Shown: positions 42,680 to 51,828, counted from the stretch's first letter. The stretch: 64,000 nucleotides of DNA from an uncultured Lachnoclostridium sp. (GCA_946402335.1 CAMIWE010000002.1:1-64000), one strand, 5' to 3'. Notes: generated by a model from the sequence alone, not told the origin. Made by a program: numbers and translations.

Positions 42680-44110
42680 TTACTGAGCAGCGGCAACAAC
42701 CGTGATATGCGGGTTCGGGCCGTTGTACCAGTAGAGGAATCCCTCAAGGTCGATCACGTCGCCGGCCTTCAGGGCTTCAACAGCCTTGTAAACCTCGGTG
42801 TCGGCACCGCGGAGATAGGATTCTACGGTAAAGGTGTACGGCTTGCCGTCCTTGGAAACCTTGAAGTAAAGGTCATCGCCCTGCTTGCCGGATCCGTCGA
42901 ATTTGTAGGTGGCGGCAGACTCAACCTTCATGCCCTTAAAGGAAACATAACGGTTGATGTTCTTAACAAGGGCAGCCTCATCGGCAAGAAGCGTGGTAAC
43001 GTCAACGGCAGGAGCGATATAGTTTGCGCTGCTGACGAACTCGAACGTTGCGCCCTCGGCAACTTCTACTTCGCCGGACCAGGTGGTCTTGAAGCCTTTT
43101 ACGCGGATTTTGGTTCCGGGGGTAAGCTGCTTGGCATCCTCCTCGGAGCAAACCATGTTGTAGATGAAGTAAGCACCGTCGGCATCTGCTGCGTATACGG
43201 TGATCTTGTTGTCCCACCAGGACTGATGATCCTGTACATAGCACTCAATCGTTACTTCGTCATCGTCAGCGGCAGCAGCGTACTGTGCATAGGTCATAAC
43301 GCCGGCAGCCTTATCGGCAACGTTTCCGGTAACAACCGCCTTCGTGATATGCGGGTTGGCACCGTTGTACCAGTAAAGGAATCCCTCGAGATCAACGATA
43401 TCGCCGACCTTCAAAGCTTCTACAGCCTTGTAAACATCGGTGTCAGCGCCGCGGAGATAAGACTCTACGGTAAAGGTGTACGGCTTGCCGTCCTTGGAAA
43501 TCTGAAAGTAAAGGTCGTCGCCCTTTGTACCGGAACCATCCCACTTATAGGTGGCAGCGCCGGATACGATAACGTTCTTGAACGCAACCGGAAGGTTCTG
43601 GTAGTTGATCAAAGCGCTGGTACCGAGAAGATCGGTAACGTCCTTAACGGGAGCAATGTAGCTGCCTTCTTCAAACTCGAAAGAAGCGCCTTCTGCAACC
43701 TCAATCTCGCCGGACCAGGTAGCTCTGTAACCGGTAACCTTGATCTTCGTACCGGGAACGAGCTTCTTGGAGTCTTCCTCGGAGCAGGTCAGGTTGTAAA
43801 GGAAGTAAGCGCCGTCGCCGTCTGCTGCGTAAACGGAGATCTTGTTGTCCCACCAGGACTGATGATCCTGTACGTAGCATTCGATAACAACCTCGGCATC
43901 ATCGGCAGCTGCGATGTACTCTGCATAGGTCATAACGCCCTCGCCTTTTGCATTGATGTCAGCGGGGGTAGGAGTGGGCTCTTCGGTAGGGGTAGCCGTA
44001 ACGGTAGGTTCCGTCGTCGGAGCCGGGGTAGGGGTAGGCGTGGACTTCTTTCCGCAGGCAGTAAGCGCGAAAACAAGTACAAGAGCTACCGCAAGCAATA
44101 ACTTTTTCAT
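42680..44110 (-). CDS. Lipoprotein with two tandem OB-fold-like domains
   Basis: A 476-residue secreted lipoprotein: lipobox LTAC (Cys19), a Thr/Pro-rich linker (TPTPTPAPTTEPTVT) and two tandem copies of a domain of about 210 residues. Both copies share VIECYVQDHQSWWDNKI (or close), YNLTCSEEDSKKL/YNMVCSEEDAKQL, an ATWSGEIEVAEGA-type strand and YTFTVESYLRGADT, FLYWYNG, NPHIT. The pattern of short strands with GTKIKVTGY resembles OB folds of nucleic-acid or sugar-binding lipoproteins. I know no function. The gene is convergent with nothing and has its own promoter and terminator. Confidence 0.8.
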   Translation of the reverse strand: MKKLLLAVALVLVFALTACGKKSTPTPTPAPTTEPTVTATPTEEPTPTPADINAKGEGVMTYAEYIAAADDAEVVIECYVQDHQSWWDNKISVYAADGDGAYFLYNLTCSEEDSKKLVPGTKIKVTGYRATWSGEIEVAEGASFEFEEGSYIAPVKDVTDLLGTSALINYQNLPVAFKNVIVSGAATYKWDGSGTKGDDLYFQISKDGKPYTFTVESYLRGADTDVYKAVEALKVGDIVDLEGFLYWYNGANPHITKAVVTGNVADKAAGVMTYAQYAAAADDDEVTIECYVQDHQSWWDNKITVYAADADGAYFIYNMVCSEEDAKQLTPGTKIRVKGFKTTWSGEVEVAEGATFEFVSSANYIAPAVDVTTLLADEAALVKNINRYVSFKGMKVESAATYKFDGSGKQGDDLYFKVSKDGKPYTFTVESYLRGADTEVYKAVEALKAGDVIDLEGFLYWYNGPNPHITVVAAAQ

Positions 44111-44181
44111 TGTTTTTCTCCTTTCTTCCTGCTCCGAATCTTGCGGGGTTTTTTGTGCAAGTTGAACAGTCCGGAGCAGTG

Positions 44182-44199
44182 ACGGGATGGGTATCCCGT
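44182..44199 (-). other. 5' UTR hairpin of the duplicated lipoprotein mRNA
   Basis: ACGGGAT and ATCCCGT form a 7-bp stem with a 4-base loop in the lipoprotein leader, some 10 bases after its predicted transcription start. It may stabilise the 5' end. Confidence 0.4.
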
Positions 44200-44214
44200 A
44201 CTTACAAGTACCAT

Positions 44215-44242
44215 ATTATACAAAAATCAACGGAAAATGCAA
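44215..44242 (-). promoter_or_regulatory. Promoter of the duplicated lipoprotein gene
   Basis: On the minus strand TTGCAT (44242-44237), a 16-bp spacer and TATAAT (44220-44215). It lies directly after the end of the ABC operon, leaving a leader of about 100 bases. Confidence 0.65.
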
Positions 44243-44275
44243 TAGTCTTATTCCGTACAATTTTCCCGTATTATC

Positions 44276-45868
44276 TTATCCTTTTTTCTCAGATTTCCAT
44301 CTGCGGATAATGTATATCGCGATCAAGGCAGCCCAGACAACCGCAAGACTCACGAGCAGAACGGCCGAGGTTTTTGGCAGAGGACCGAAGGATTTGGCTT
44401 CCGAAACCGTGATCTGGTCAAGGTGCTTCAGGGCAGCCGTGTCTTCGTACATCTGTTTTATGAAGGCATCGTCGACGGTTTTTTTGCGGCGGACGGAGCG
44501 CGTCACATTTTCCACAAGCTCGCCTGCAGCCTCTCGGACCGAAGCGGAGCCGGCGAAGACGGGGGTAACGAAGGTATGGTCGATATTGTCAAGGAACAGC
44601 TTGGCGGCCTTGATCTTGACGTCATAATGAAGGCCGTTGTCGGCACCTTCCGCGGCGAGGTATTCCTGATACTCGGCAGAGTTCTGCGCCTTCGTGGTGA
44701 CCGGAATATAACCCTCGGTCTGCGAATAGGCAATCTGCACGTCGTTCGTAAGCATGTACTGCATAAACAGCCACGACGCAAGCACTTCCCCTTCGTCCTC
44801 CTTGGTGAAGATGCAGAGCGACGGGCCCTGGGAGATCATATACGGATTCGCGGGGTCGTACTGCGGAATCGGACGGACCACCGTCTCAAACTGGACGATG
44901 TTTTCGGAATGGATATCCGAGTTGGGTGCATTGCTTCCCATCCAGGTCGCGCCGGCGGTGGAGTCGATTGCGAAAATACACTGGCCGGCATTTAAGTAGT
45001 TGCCCGGGTAGCTCGAAATCTTGAACGTCGAGAACGAGCGGGAATTCGCGTGGGGCACGATGGACAGGAGAATCTCCTTTGTGGTGTCGTTGAACAGGAG
45101 CACATGTCCTTCCGCATCCGAATACGGCGCGTCCTTCTGCTTCAGCATCGAGATCATCATATTGTCGGTGGACTTATAGATGAACGGAATCAGCGTCTTC
45201 TGGCCGTTTACGACAAATGTGCCGTCCGCGTCCTGCTTCATCGCAGCCTCGGAAACCTCCCAGACGTAGTCCCAGGTCGGAACGTCGGGAATGTCGTAGC
45301 CGAGTTTGGTCACAAGGTCCTTATTAATATAGAGGGCCTCCGTGGAACGCATGTACGGAAGAGCGTAGCAGCCGTTTCCGATGCGGCACTCATTGTAAAA
45401 CTTCGGAACGATTTCCTCCTCGGTCGGGCCGTCGAAGCGGAGCTTGCTTCCGCCGAGCCCGTAGTTCGGGTCCGCGATCAGCGCATCCAGCTGGACGACA
45501 ACGTTGCTTCCTTTCTGGTAGGTTGCGATGTGGTCCGGATACGTGATGCACACATTGGGCGTCGTATCGGTGGAAATGTTTGTAATGACATCCTGATAGA
45601 TTGTTGCGTAGTCAGTGTACGTCTTCAGGTTTACGGTAATATTCGGGTACAGTTTCTCGAAATCCTCAATCGCCTTCTTGTAAATGTTTACCTGGGTGAT
45701 GTTCGTATCATTTTTCGCCCAGAAGGAGATTTCGTATTTTTTCGAGGTGTCAAATTCCATCGGCACCCGGAACGCAACCCGCTTCCTGCCGCCGTGGCAG
45801 CCGCTCAGGCAGAGGGCGAAAAGCACCGTAACGAGCAGAAGAGAGAGTTTACGAAGGTTATGCTTCAT
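44276..45868 (-). CDS. ABC sugar-type solute-binding lipoprotein with C-terminal membrane helix
   Basis: A 530-residue family 1 extracellular solute-binding protein: lipobox LSGC (Cys24), YEISFWAKNDTNITQVNIY, FEKLYPNITVNLKTY, then YALPYMRSTEALYINKDLVTKLG and GQCIFAIDSTAGATWMG, all typical. Unusually a second membrane segment (TSAVLLVSLAVVWAALIAIYIIRRW) lies at the very C-terminus, so the protein is tethered at both ends. It overlaps the permease gene by 4 bp (ATGA) as the last gene of the operon. Order and family suggest import of a sugar, oligosaccharide or glycerol-phosphate-type solute. Confidence 0.9.
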   Translation of the reverse strand: MKHNLRKLSLLLVTVLFALCLSGCHGGRKRVAFRVPMEFDTSKKYEISFWAKNDTNITQVNIYKKAIEDFEKLYPNITVNLKTYTDYATIYQDVITNISTDTTPNVCITYPDHIATYQKGSNVVVQLDALIADPNYGLGGSKLRFDGPTEEEIVPKFYNECRIGNGCYALPYMRSTEALYINKDLVTKLGYDIPDVPTWDYVWEVSEAAMKQDADGTFVVNGQKTLIPFIYKSTDNMMISMLKQKDAPYSDAEGHVLLFNDTTKEILLSIVPHANSRSFSTFKISSYPGNYLNAGQCIFAIDSTAGATWMGSNAPNSDIHSENIVQFETVVRPIPQYDPANPYMISQGPSLCIFTKEDEGEVLASWLFMQYMLTNDVQIAYSQTEGYIPVTTKAQNSAEYQEYLAAEGADNGLHYDVKIKAAKLFLDNIDHTFVTPVFAGSASVREAAGELVENVTRSVRRKKTVDDAFIKQMYEDTAALKHLDQITVSEAKSFGPLPKTSAVLLVSLAVVWAALIAIYIIRRWKSEKKG

Positions 45869-46758
45869 CCCTTGGTACCTCCTCTCGAAACGCCTTCCAT
45901 GATCTTGTTCCGGAATATGAGGAACAGGATCACGAGCGGAACGGAAATGACGACGACGGCAGCCATCATGGCCGGGATGTTGTCACGCCCGAAACCGTTC
46001 TGGCGGATTTCCTGGATGCCGTTTGATACTAAGAAGTAGTTCCTGTCGTCCGTGATGAGACGGGGCCATACGTAGGAGTTCCAGCACTCGATAACCTTTA
46101 GGATCGTGATCGTAACGAGCGTGGGTTTCGAGATCGGAACCATTACGCGGATCAGGTATTTGAAGTCCGACGTGCCGTCCACTTTGGCTGCCTTATACAG
46201 TTCTTCGGGAATCTGCTCGAAATTCTCTTTTAACAGGTAGATGTAGAATACCGAAGTAACGGACGGCAGGATCAGTCCGAGGAAGGTGTTGCGCATATTC
46301 CAGGACGTGATCGTGACGTAGTTCGTGATGATCACGAGCTCGTTCGGGATCATCATCAGGCTTAAGAAGAGGGAGAAAACGAGGTTCTTCCCCGGGAAGT
46401 TCATCCGCGCAAAGCCGAAAGCGGCCAGTACGATCACAACCATCATTGCCGCGGTCGTGATAACCGTGAACAGGAAGGTGTTTAAGAAGTACCGGGCAAG
46501 CGGCACGGCGGTAAATGCAACTTTGTAATTCGAAAGAGTCGGTGCAAGGGTGTAGAACTTCGGAATCTCCTCCGCATTGTAGGCACCCTGCGTCTTAAAC
46601 GACGTCAGGATCATCCAGTAGAAGGGAAAGAGCACGGCAAGTGCAGCGAGCGCAAGGAATACATACAAAAAGACGTTTCTTACGATGCGCCGTCTGCGGG
46701 CCTTGATTTCCATCATTTTGTAGTCCTTCCGGGAAGGAGCAGCAGTCTGATTCGTCAT
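45865..46758 (-). CDS. Carbohydrate ABC transporter permease (MalG/UgpE type)
   Basis: A 297-residue CUT1-type inner-membrane permease with about six helices. The EAA loop that docks to the ATPase reads EELYKAAKVDGTSDFKYLIRVMVPISKPTL, and the C-terminus FRNKIMEGVSRGGTKG is typical of the group. It lies between permease 1 and the binding-protein gene in the operon. Confidence 0.93.
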   Translation of the reverse strand: MTNQTAAPSRKDYKMMEIKARRRRIVRNVFLYVFLALAALAVLFPFYWMILTSFKTQGAYNAEEIPKFYTLAPTLSNYKVAFTAVPLARYFLNTFLFTVITTAAMMVVIVLAAFGFARMNFPGKNLVFSLFLSLMMIPNELVIITNYVTITSWNMRNTFLGLILPSVTSVFYIYLLKENFEQIPEELYKAAKVDGTSDFKYLIRVMVPISKPTLVTITILKVIECWNSYVWPRLITDDRNYFLVSNGIQEIRQNGFGRDNIPAMMAAVVVISVPLVILFLIFRNKIMEGVSRGGTKG

Positions 46759-46774
46759 GGTTTTCTCCTCCTTC

Positions 46775-47665
46775 CTAGTAATGAATCTTGTTCCTGCTCA
46801 CCATCAGGTTGATGCAGGTGATCGTGAAGACAACCGCGAACAGAATCAACGCCGCCGCCGAAGCAAAGGACGGGTACCCGCCGGAGTTGCCGTAGAGCAT
46901 GTCGTAAATGTAGCCGACCATCGTGTTCATGCCGGCGGAATTCAGGTCTGTTCCGAACAATGCAACCTCATCGCTGTAGGCTTTGAAGGCGCCGATGAAA
47001 CCGGTGATGACCAGATAGAAGATCATCGGGGAAATCATCGGAAGCGTGATCTTATAGAAGATCCGGAACGGTCTCGTACCGTCCACGCGGGCGGCCTTGT
47101 AGTAGTCCTCTTTTACGGAGGCAAGGGCGCTCGTGAGGATCAGAATTTTGAACGGAAGCACGATCCAGACGGTATAGAGGCACATAACGAACATCTTCGC
47201 CCAGTAGGGGCCGTCGATGAAATCCACGGTCTTTCCGCCGAAGAGATGAATCAGCAGGTTTACCATGCCGTCCGTATACTCGGTCTTTTTAAAGAGCACC
47301 ATGAAAACAAGTCCTACCGCCAGCGTGTTGGTCACGTAGGGAAGGAAATAGATGGTCTGAAACGCATTCCGGAGCGGTTTGATCGAGCTGAGCGCAAGGC
47401 TTATAAGAAGCGCCAGTCCCGTCGAAACCGGAACGGTGATGATTACGATGATAAAGGTGTTCCGAAGTGCCTGCACGAAGTAGGTGTCATGCAGAACATA
47501 GCGGAAGTTGTAAAGCCCCGTGCCGTTTGAGGTCTGCGTTACGAAGCTGTAGCCTTCCTCGAAGGAATAGATGATTACGTCAATCAGAGGGTAGACCATG
47601 AAGATTCCGAGAAAGACGATTGCCGGCAGGAGATAGAGCCAGCCTTTATAATTCTTCTGTTTCAT
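46775..47665 (-). CDS. Carbohydrate ABC transporter permease (MalF/UgpA type)
   Basis: A 296-residue CUT1-type permease with about six membrane helices (WLYLLPAIVFLGIFMVYPLIDVIIYSF at the start). The EAA loop is EDYYKAARVDGTRPFRIFYKITLPMISPMIF. The ATPase gene ends 1 bp before it begins, indicating tight coupling. Confidence 0.93.
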   Translation of the reverse strand: MKQKNYKGWLYLLPAIVFLGIFMVYPLIDVIIYSFEEGYSFVTQTSNGTGLYNFRYVLHDTYFVQALRNTFIIVIITVPVSTGLALLISLALSSIKPLRNAFQTIYFLPYVTNTLAVGLVFMVLFKKTEYTDGMVNLLIHLFGGKTVDFIDGPYWAKMFVMCLYTVWIVLPFKILILTSALASVKEDYYKAARVDGTRPFRIFYKITLPMISPMIFYLVITGFIGAFKAYSDEVALFGTDLNSAGMNTMVGYIYDMLYGNSGGYPSFASAAALILFAVVFTITCINLMVSRNKIHY

Positions 47666-47666
47666 G

Positions 47667-48776
47667 TCATGCCTCCGTACCGGTTTCGTTGATGGCCTTT
47701 TCGGTTTCGAAGTCGAAGAGATGAACCTTCTTCGGCTTCAGGTTGAATCGGACGGTTTCGCCGGAGATGCCTTCCACATCTTCGGAAGGAACGATGGCAC
47801 GGATGGTCGTTCCGAGAAATGCGGGATGCTCCGCAACAATGCTTGTGTCACGCCCCATAACCTCAATCTTGTTGAGCTTCGCCGTGAGGGCACCGTCTCC
47901 TGTCGGAATGAAGCCTTCGGGACGGATGCCGACGTAAACCTTCTTCGTTTCGCGGCTTTCGATATCGAGAACAGCCTCGTCGCCGATGTAAACTTTGCCG
48001 TCCTTCATTTCCCCTTCGAAGACATTGATCGGAGGCGTTCCGAGGAATTTGGCAACGAACAGGTTGTCCGGGTGATCGTATACTTCCTGGGGCTTGCCGA
48101 TCTGGTGGATCACGCCTTCCTTCATCACGACGATCATATCGCTGATGCTCATGGCCTCTTCCTGGTCATGGGTAACGAAAATGGTCGTGATGCCGGTCTC
48201 GTGCTGGATGCGTGACAGTTCCTCACGGGTCTGCAGACGGAGTCTTGCGTCAAGGTTTGAGAGAGGCTCGTCTAAAAGCAGGACGCTCGGCATCTTGACA
48301 AGGGCGCGGGCGATGGCGACACGCTGCTGCTGGCCGCCGGAGAGTTCGTTGGGTTTCCGTTCCATCAGCATGTCAATCTGCACGAGCTTGGCCGCATTGA
48401 GGGCGCGCTCATGCATCTGTTCCTTTGTGAGTTTATCCTTGCCACGCAGATTTCCTAAAGGAAATGCGATGTTATCCTCTACGGTCAGATGCGGGTAAAG
48501 GGCATAGTTCTGGAATACAAGTCCGACGCCGCGGTTTTCGGGCGGGACGTCGGTAACGTCGTTGTCCCCGAAGAAAATCCGGCCTTCCGTCGGGGTCTCC
48601 AGTCCGCTGATCAGGTTGAGCGTCGTGCTCTTGCCGCAGCCCGAAGGACCGAGCAGGCCGATCAGTTTTCCGTCCGGAATTTCAAACGTCAGATCGCTTG
48701 CCGCGATGACATCCTCTTTAATCTTTTTGTTACGGTTCGGGAACCGTTTGGTAAGGTGTTCCAATCGAATTTTCAT
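47667..48776 (-). CDS. Sugar ABC transporter ATP-binding protein (MalK/UgpC/MsmK type)
   Basis: A 369-residue ATPase. Walker A GPSGCGKST, the signature LSGGQQQRVAIARAL, Walker B VLLLDEPLSNLDA and the switch histidine FVTHDQEEA are intact, and a C-terminal TOBE-type regulatory domain (VYVGIRPEGFIPTGDGALTAKL) identifies the CUT1 family. The ATG at 48776 is preceded by GGGAGG; an ATG 24 bp upstream is the alternative. First gene of the importer operon. Confidence 0.95.
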   Translation of the reverse strand: MKIRLEHLTKRFPNRNKKIKEDVIAASDLTFEIPDGKLIGLLGPSGCGKSTTLNLISGLETPTEGRIFFGDNDVTDVPPENRGVGLVFQNYALYPHLTVEDNIAFPLGNLRGKDKLTKEQMHERALNAAKLVQIDMLMERKPNELSGGQQQRVAIARALVKMPSVLLLDEPLSNLDARLRLQTREELSRIQHETGITTIFVTHDQEEAMSISDMIVVMKEGVIHQIGKPQEVYDHPDNLFVAKFLGTPPINVFEGEMKDGKVYIGDEAVLDIESRETKKVYVGIRPEGFIPTGDGALTAKLNKIEVMGRDTSIVAEHPAFLGTTIRAIVPSEDVEGISGETVRFNLKPKKVHLFDFETEKAINETGTEA

Positions 48777-48808
48777 AGGTGCCTCCCGGGGTGTTTTCAA
48801 TTAAAAAA

Positions 48809-48837
48809 ATTATACTGTTCCTACCGCTAAAAGTCAA
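48809..48837 (-). promoter_or_regulatory. Promoter of the ABC importer operon
   Basis: On the minus strand TTGACT (48837-48832), a 17-bp spacer and TATAAT (48814-48809). Its -35 box is only 5 bp from the -35 box of the divergent plus-strand promoter. Confidence 0.8.
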
Positions 48838-48842
48838 TTTTC

Positions 48843-48871
48843 TTGCGGGAAGGCGCCAAATGTGGTATAAT
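48843..48871 (+). promoter_or_regulatory. Promoter of the binding-protein fusion and paralogue genes
   Basis: TTGCGG (48843-48848), a 17-bp spacer and a consensus TATAAT (48866-48871). It is back to back with the importer promoter. Confidence 0.75.
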
Positions 48872-48949
48872 AACCCATATTTTAAGCAGTTATCGAAATG
48901 CATGCGAAAGCTGCGTTTCAGGGGAACAGACAGAAGCAGGGATGAAAAG

Positions 48950-51040
48950 ATGGAAAGCAGGGAACGTGTAAATCAGGAAACGGAAGGCGGAGAGGACACC
49001 GCGAAAAGCAGCCGGAAGCGCCGCATTGTAATGATCGGATGTATTGCCGCCGGAGGCATTGCGGTTATCGCGGCAATTATCTGGCTGGTATTTTTCCTGA
49101 GCGGAGGCAGTGAGGCCGCAAACGCAAAGCAGAAGAAGGAACTCCGGAAGGAATTCGAGCATACGATCAAGGAGTACTACGGACTTGAGAAGGGAATGTA
49201 CGGCATTACCTACGGCGAAAGCTACTGGTCCGATGTGTCGGCACCGCGGTTCGGGTTTACGTACCGGAACAAAGAGTACTGGGCCTACAAGATCGGGGAT
49301 ACCTGGTATTCCGATTTCTGCTGTGAGAGGTTTATAAAGGCAATTCAGAACAATCTTACGAAAAAGGTCGGGGAGACCGACTGCTTTGACGGAAATAACG
49401 GGGTTGTCGTAAATGTCAGCGTTTCCGAAATGCGAACCTCCGTCGGAAACCGGGTGCTGATGCCGGTTGCCATTACGCCGGACGATGCGGAGAACTGCTT
49501 TGGCACTTCCGGGAAGGCGGAGTGGAAGAAGATCATCGTATCCGCTTCGATTGATGTGTTCTTCAGCAGTTGGGACGACCGTGACACATTTGCCGCAAAA
49601 ATGGCGTCCGGTTCCGATTCGCTGTATGATCGCATGAATCTGAAGACGGCGTTGTTCTCGTTTGAGGATTTTGCGGTGCAGTGTTATGTGGGTAGTGAGG
49701 AATCCCACAATTCCGTTCCGTTTTACGACCAGCATTACCATTTTGATCCGGTGACGAAGGAGGAATACTCCTATCATGAGAACCAGACCAGAGACCTGCA
49801 CGGACTGGAGGTCGTGTATGTCGACTGGTGGTCGGATGACCAGTGGAACGTCCCGCAGAATCATTACCAGGAAGCATTCTGGGAAATGCAGAACCAGGCG
49901 ATGAAGAACAACAATTACACATTTACGCGCGTGGCGAACGGCGAATGGCGGGAGACCTGGCCGGAGGAATATCTCGCCGGCGTCAGCGAGAACAATCCGA
50001 TGGGGCACATTGTGACATTTGACAGCCGCTGGGTTGCTTCGCTTCTGACGACAGGCGCGTTTCTGGATGTTTCCAAGCTGCCGTCTGCGGACTGGAGCGA
50101 CCGGAAATACAACCAGGCGGTTTTGGAGGTAATGTCCTATAACGGCGGTGTCTACGGCTTTGCCGCCGGAATGGAACCGAGAACGGGCGTCTTCTTTAAC
50201 AAGGCACTCCTTAAGGATGCGGGGGTGGACGAGGAGTTTCCTTATGAACTGCAGGCTACCGGAAACTGGGATTTCGAGAACTTCAAGAACCTTTGCCGCA
50301 AGCTCACCCGTGATACGAACAATGACGGCGTGACCGACGTTTACGGCGTGACCGGACAGAATACGGTATTCTTTACCGGGCTTTTGATGGCCAACGATAC
50401 GTTCATCATCAAAAATGAAGACGGCAGGCTTGTCATGAATGCGCAGGACCGTAAGGTTCTGGAGGCATTGAACTTCGGAAATTCGATTATTTCCGAAGGG
50501 TATTTCCAGCCGCAGGGTGATGCGGAATGGGATTATTTTAAGACCGGCTTCTATGAGGGCAGGGCAGCGATGTTCGTGGAGGAGTCCTACGCCTGTGACA
50601 ACATCAACGCGCAGGCACCCGACATGGAATACGGGTTCGTCAACATTCCGAAGGGACCGTCCGCGCAGGATTATGTGGCGATCTGCCGCGAGAACATTCT
50701 GGTTATACCGAACTGCGAGAAGGTTCGGGCAGTGGCGGACGACGTCGTATTTGTCTACGACATCTATACCGATGTTCCGGAGGATTATCTGGAAGACGAC
50801 CAGAGATGGAAAGGAAATCTCGCCAACCGTTTCAAAGACCGCAGATCGGTTAACGAGACCTGTAACTGGATGATCAACAAGTGGGATCAGTTTATGTCCG
50901 CGCCTGACGTATACATTTCCGGATTTGCCCCGGACTGGCTGTATGACCTCGGTAACGGAAGGTCGCCGCAGGAAACGCTCGAGGCATATTCTTCGGAATG
51001 GCAGACGCAGGTGGAGGAGTTTAACGCAAGGCTGAAATAG
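48950..51040 (+). CDS. Anchored fusion of a novel YxGLxxGD domain with an ABC solute-binding domain
   Basis: A 696-residue protein. After a basic start, a membrane helix (IVMIGCIAAGGIAVIAAIIWLVFF, about 25-48) precedes a domain of about 220 residues opening with IKEYYGLEKGMYGITYG, shared with the next three genes. From about residue 285 (LHGLEVVYVDWWSDDQW) it is a family 1 solute-binding protein (FDSRWVASLLTTGAFLDVSKLP, RTGVFFNKALLKDAGVDEEFP, FYEGRAAMFVEES). No permease is encoded on this strand, so it may deliver solute to the divergent importer. The ATG at 48950 follows AGGGA; ATG 48902 lacks a site. Confidence 0.8.
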   Translation: MESRERVNQETEGGEDTAKSSRKRRIVMIGCIAAGGIAVIAAIIWLVFFLSGGSEAANAKQKKELRKEFEHTIKEYYGLEKGMYGITYGESYWSDVSAPRFGFTYRNKEYWAYKIGDTWYSDFCCERFIKAIQNNLTKKVGETDCFDGNNGVVVNVSVSEMRTSVGNRVLMPVAITPDDAENCFGTSGKAEWKKIIVSASIDVFFSSWDDRDTFAAKMASGSDSLYDRMNLKTALFSFEDFAVQCYVGSEESHNSVPFYDQHYHFDPVTKEEYSYHENQTRDLHGLEVVYVDWWSDDQWNVPQNHYQEAFWEMQNQAMKNNNYTFTRVANGEWRETWPEEYLAGVSENNPMGHIVTFDSRWVASLLTTGAFLDVSKLPSADWSDRKYNQAVLEVMSYNGGVYGFAAGMEPRTGVFFNKALLKDAGVDEEFPYELQATGNWDFENFKNLCRKLTRDTNNDGVTDVYGVTGQNTVFFTGLLMANDTFIIKNEDGRLVMNAQDRKVLEALNFGNSIISEGYFQPQGDAEWDYFKTGFYEGRAAMFVEESYACDNINAQAPDMEYGFVNIPKGPSAQDYVAICRENILVIPNCEKVRAVADDVVFVYDIYTDVPEDYLEDDQRWKGNLANRFKDRRSVNETCNWMINKWDQFMSAPDVYISGFAPDWLYDLGNGRSPQETLEAYSSEWQTQVEEFNARLK

Positions 51041-51062
51041 GATCAGCATGAAGGAGGGGGCA

Positions 51063-51797
51063 ATGGGAGAAGAAAAACCAAAGAAAAGCATACTGTACAG
51101 AATTTTCCGGATATGTCTTGTGACATTCGCAGTGTTTATTTTTTCAGGGGGCGCATTGTATCTGATTCTCTCGCACATTATATCCGGCTGGACGAAGGAC
51201 CGGGATAAGAAAATGGAAATGGCGCGGGAGAACCTTAAGAAGAATCTGGAGCAGTATTACGGATTGAAAGAAGGAGATTACAAGATTACCGACGAATCCT
51301 TCGGCTTAAACGGCGACTATCCGGTGTTCAAATTTGTCTCAAACGGTATATCGTACAAGGCGGCAGGAGAAGGTGACGCCATGTGCACCGACTATTATGT
51401 GAATGAAGTAATGGAACTCGTAAAGGAGAAGCTTACGCAAACGATTGAAAGCCATGACCTGTTCGGCGGGTTGTCGTATTCCATTCAGGAGCTTGACAAC
51501 AGTTTCGTCGGATGGGAAGAGCATTACCAGCGCCGGGTCACTAACAATCTGCTTCCAATGTGGATCAACCGGGAAGAGATTGACCGGTTCCGTGAAGGAA
51601 AAGCCGATAAGCAGCGCTGGAAGGAAGGCGTCCGTGTTTCCTGCGTGATATGGGTATATTCCGAGAAAGGGTTTACCCTTACCGAAGACCAGTTCAACGG
51701 GATGGCAGACGACCTGTTTTATGTGGACGTGTTCCGGATAGACGGCCCGTCGCGTTATCTGTTCCGGCCGAGATTCGGAACCATCCGGCGGGAGTGA
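51063..51797 (+). CDS. Membrane-anchored YxGLxxGD-family protein, paralogue 2
   Basis: A 244-residue protein: a short basic tail, one membrane helix (IFRICLVTFAVFIFSGGALYLILSHII) and an extracellular domain. It begins LEQYYGLKEGDYKITDESFG, has CTDYYVNEVMELVKEKL mid-way and LLPMWINREEIDRF, then QRWKEGVRVSCVIWVYS. Each of these stretches has a counterpart in the neighbouring paralogues. It matches no family I know. The ATG at 51063 is preceded by GAAGGAGGGGG; the ATG at 51048 contains that site. Confidence 0.75.
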   Translation: MGEEKPKKSILYRIFRICLVTFAVFIFSGGALYLILSHIISGWTKDRDKKMEMARENLKKNLEQYYGLKEGDYKITDESFGLNGDYPVFKFVSNGISYKAAGEGDAMCTDYYVNEVMELVKEKLTQTIESHDLFGGLSYSIQELDNSFVGWEEHYQRRVTNNLLPMWINREEIDRFREGKADKQRWKEGVRVSCVIWVYSEKGFTLTEDQFNGMADDLFYVDVFRIDGPSRYLFRPRFGTIRRE

Positions 51798-51828
51798 TCC
51801 GCGCCGTTGGAAGACGGGAGGGAAGAAT

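Noticed and set aside
42434..42747. Overlapping minus-strand frames with repeated FFMPV/YAC-type residues
   Set aside because: They are translations of the 36-37-bp tandem repeat and the terminator, without ribosome sites.
42707..44101. 464-residue open frame on the plus strand
   Set aside because: It mirrors the duplicated lipoprotein gene, has no ribosome site and encodes no recognisable domain. The lipoprotein has signal peptide, promoter and terminator.
48890..51178. 762-residue open frame on the minus strand
   Set aside because: It is antisense to the binding-protein fusion gene, which has a promoter, ribosome site and recognisable domains. The antisense product has no motif and is a by-product of codon bias.
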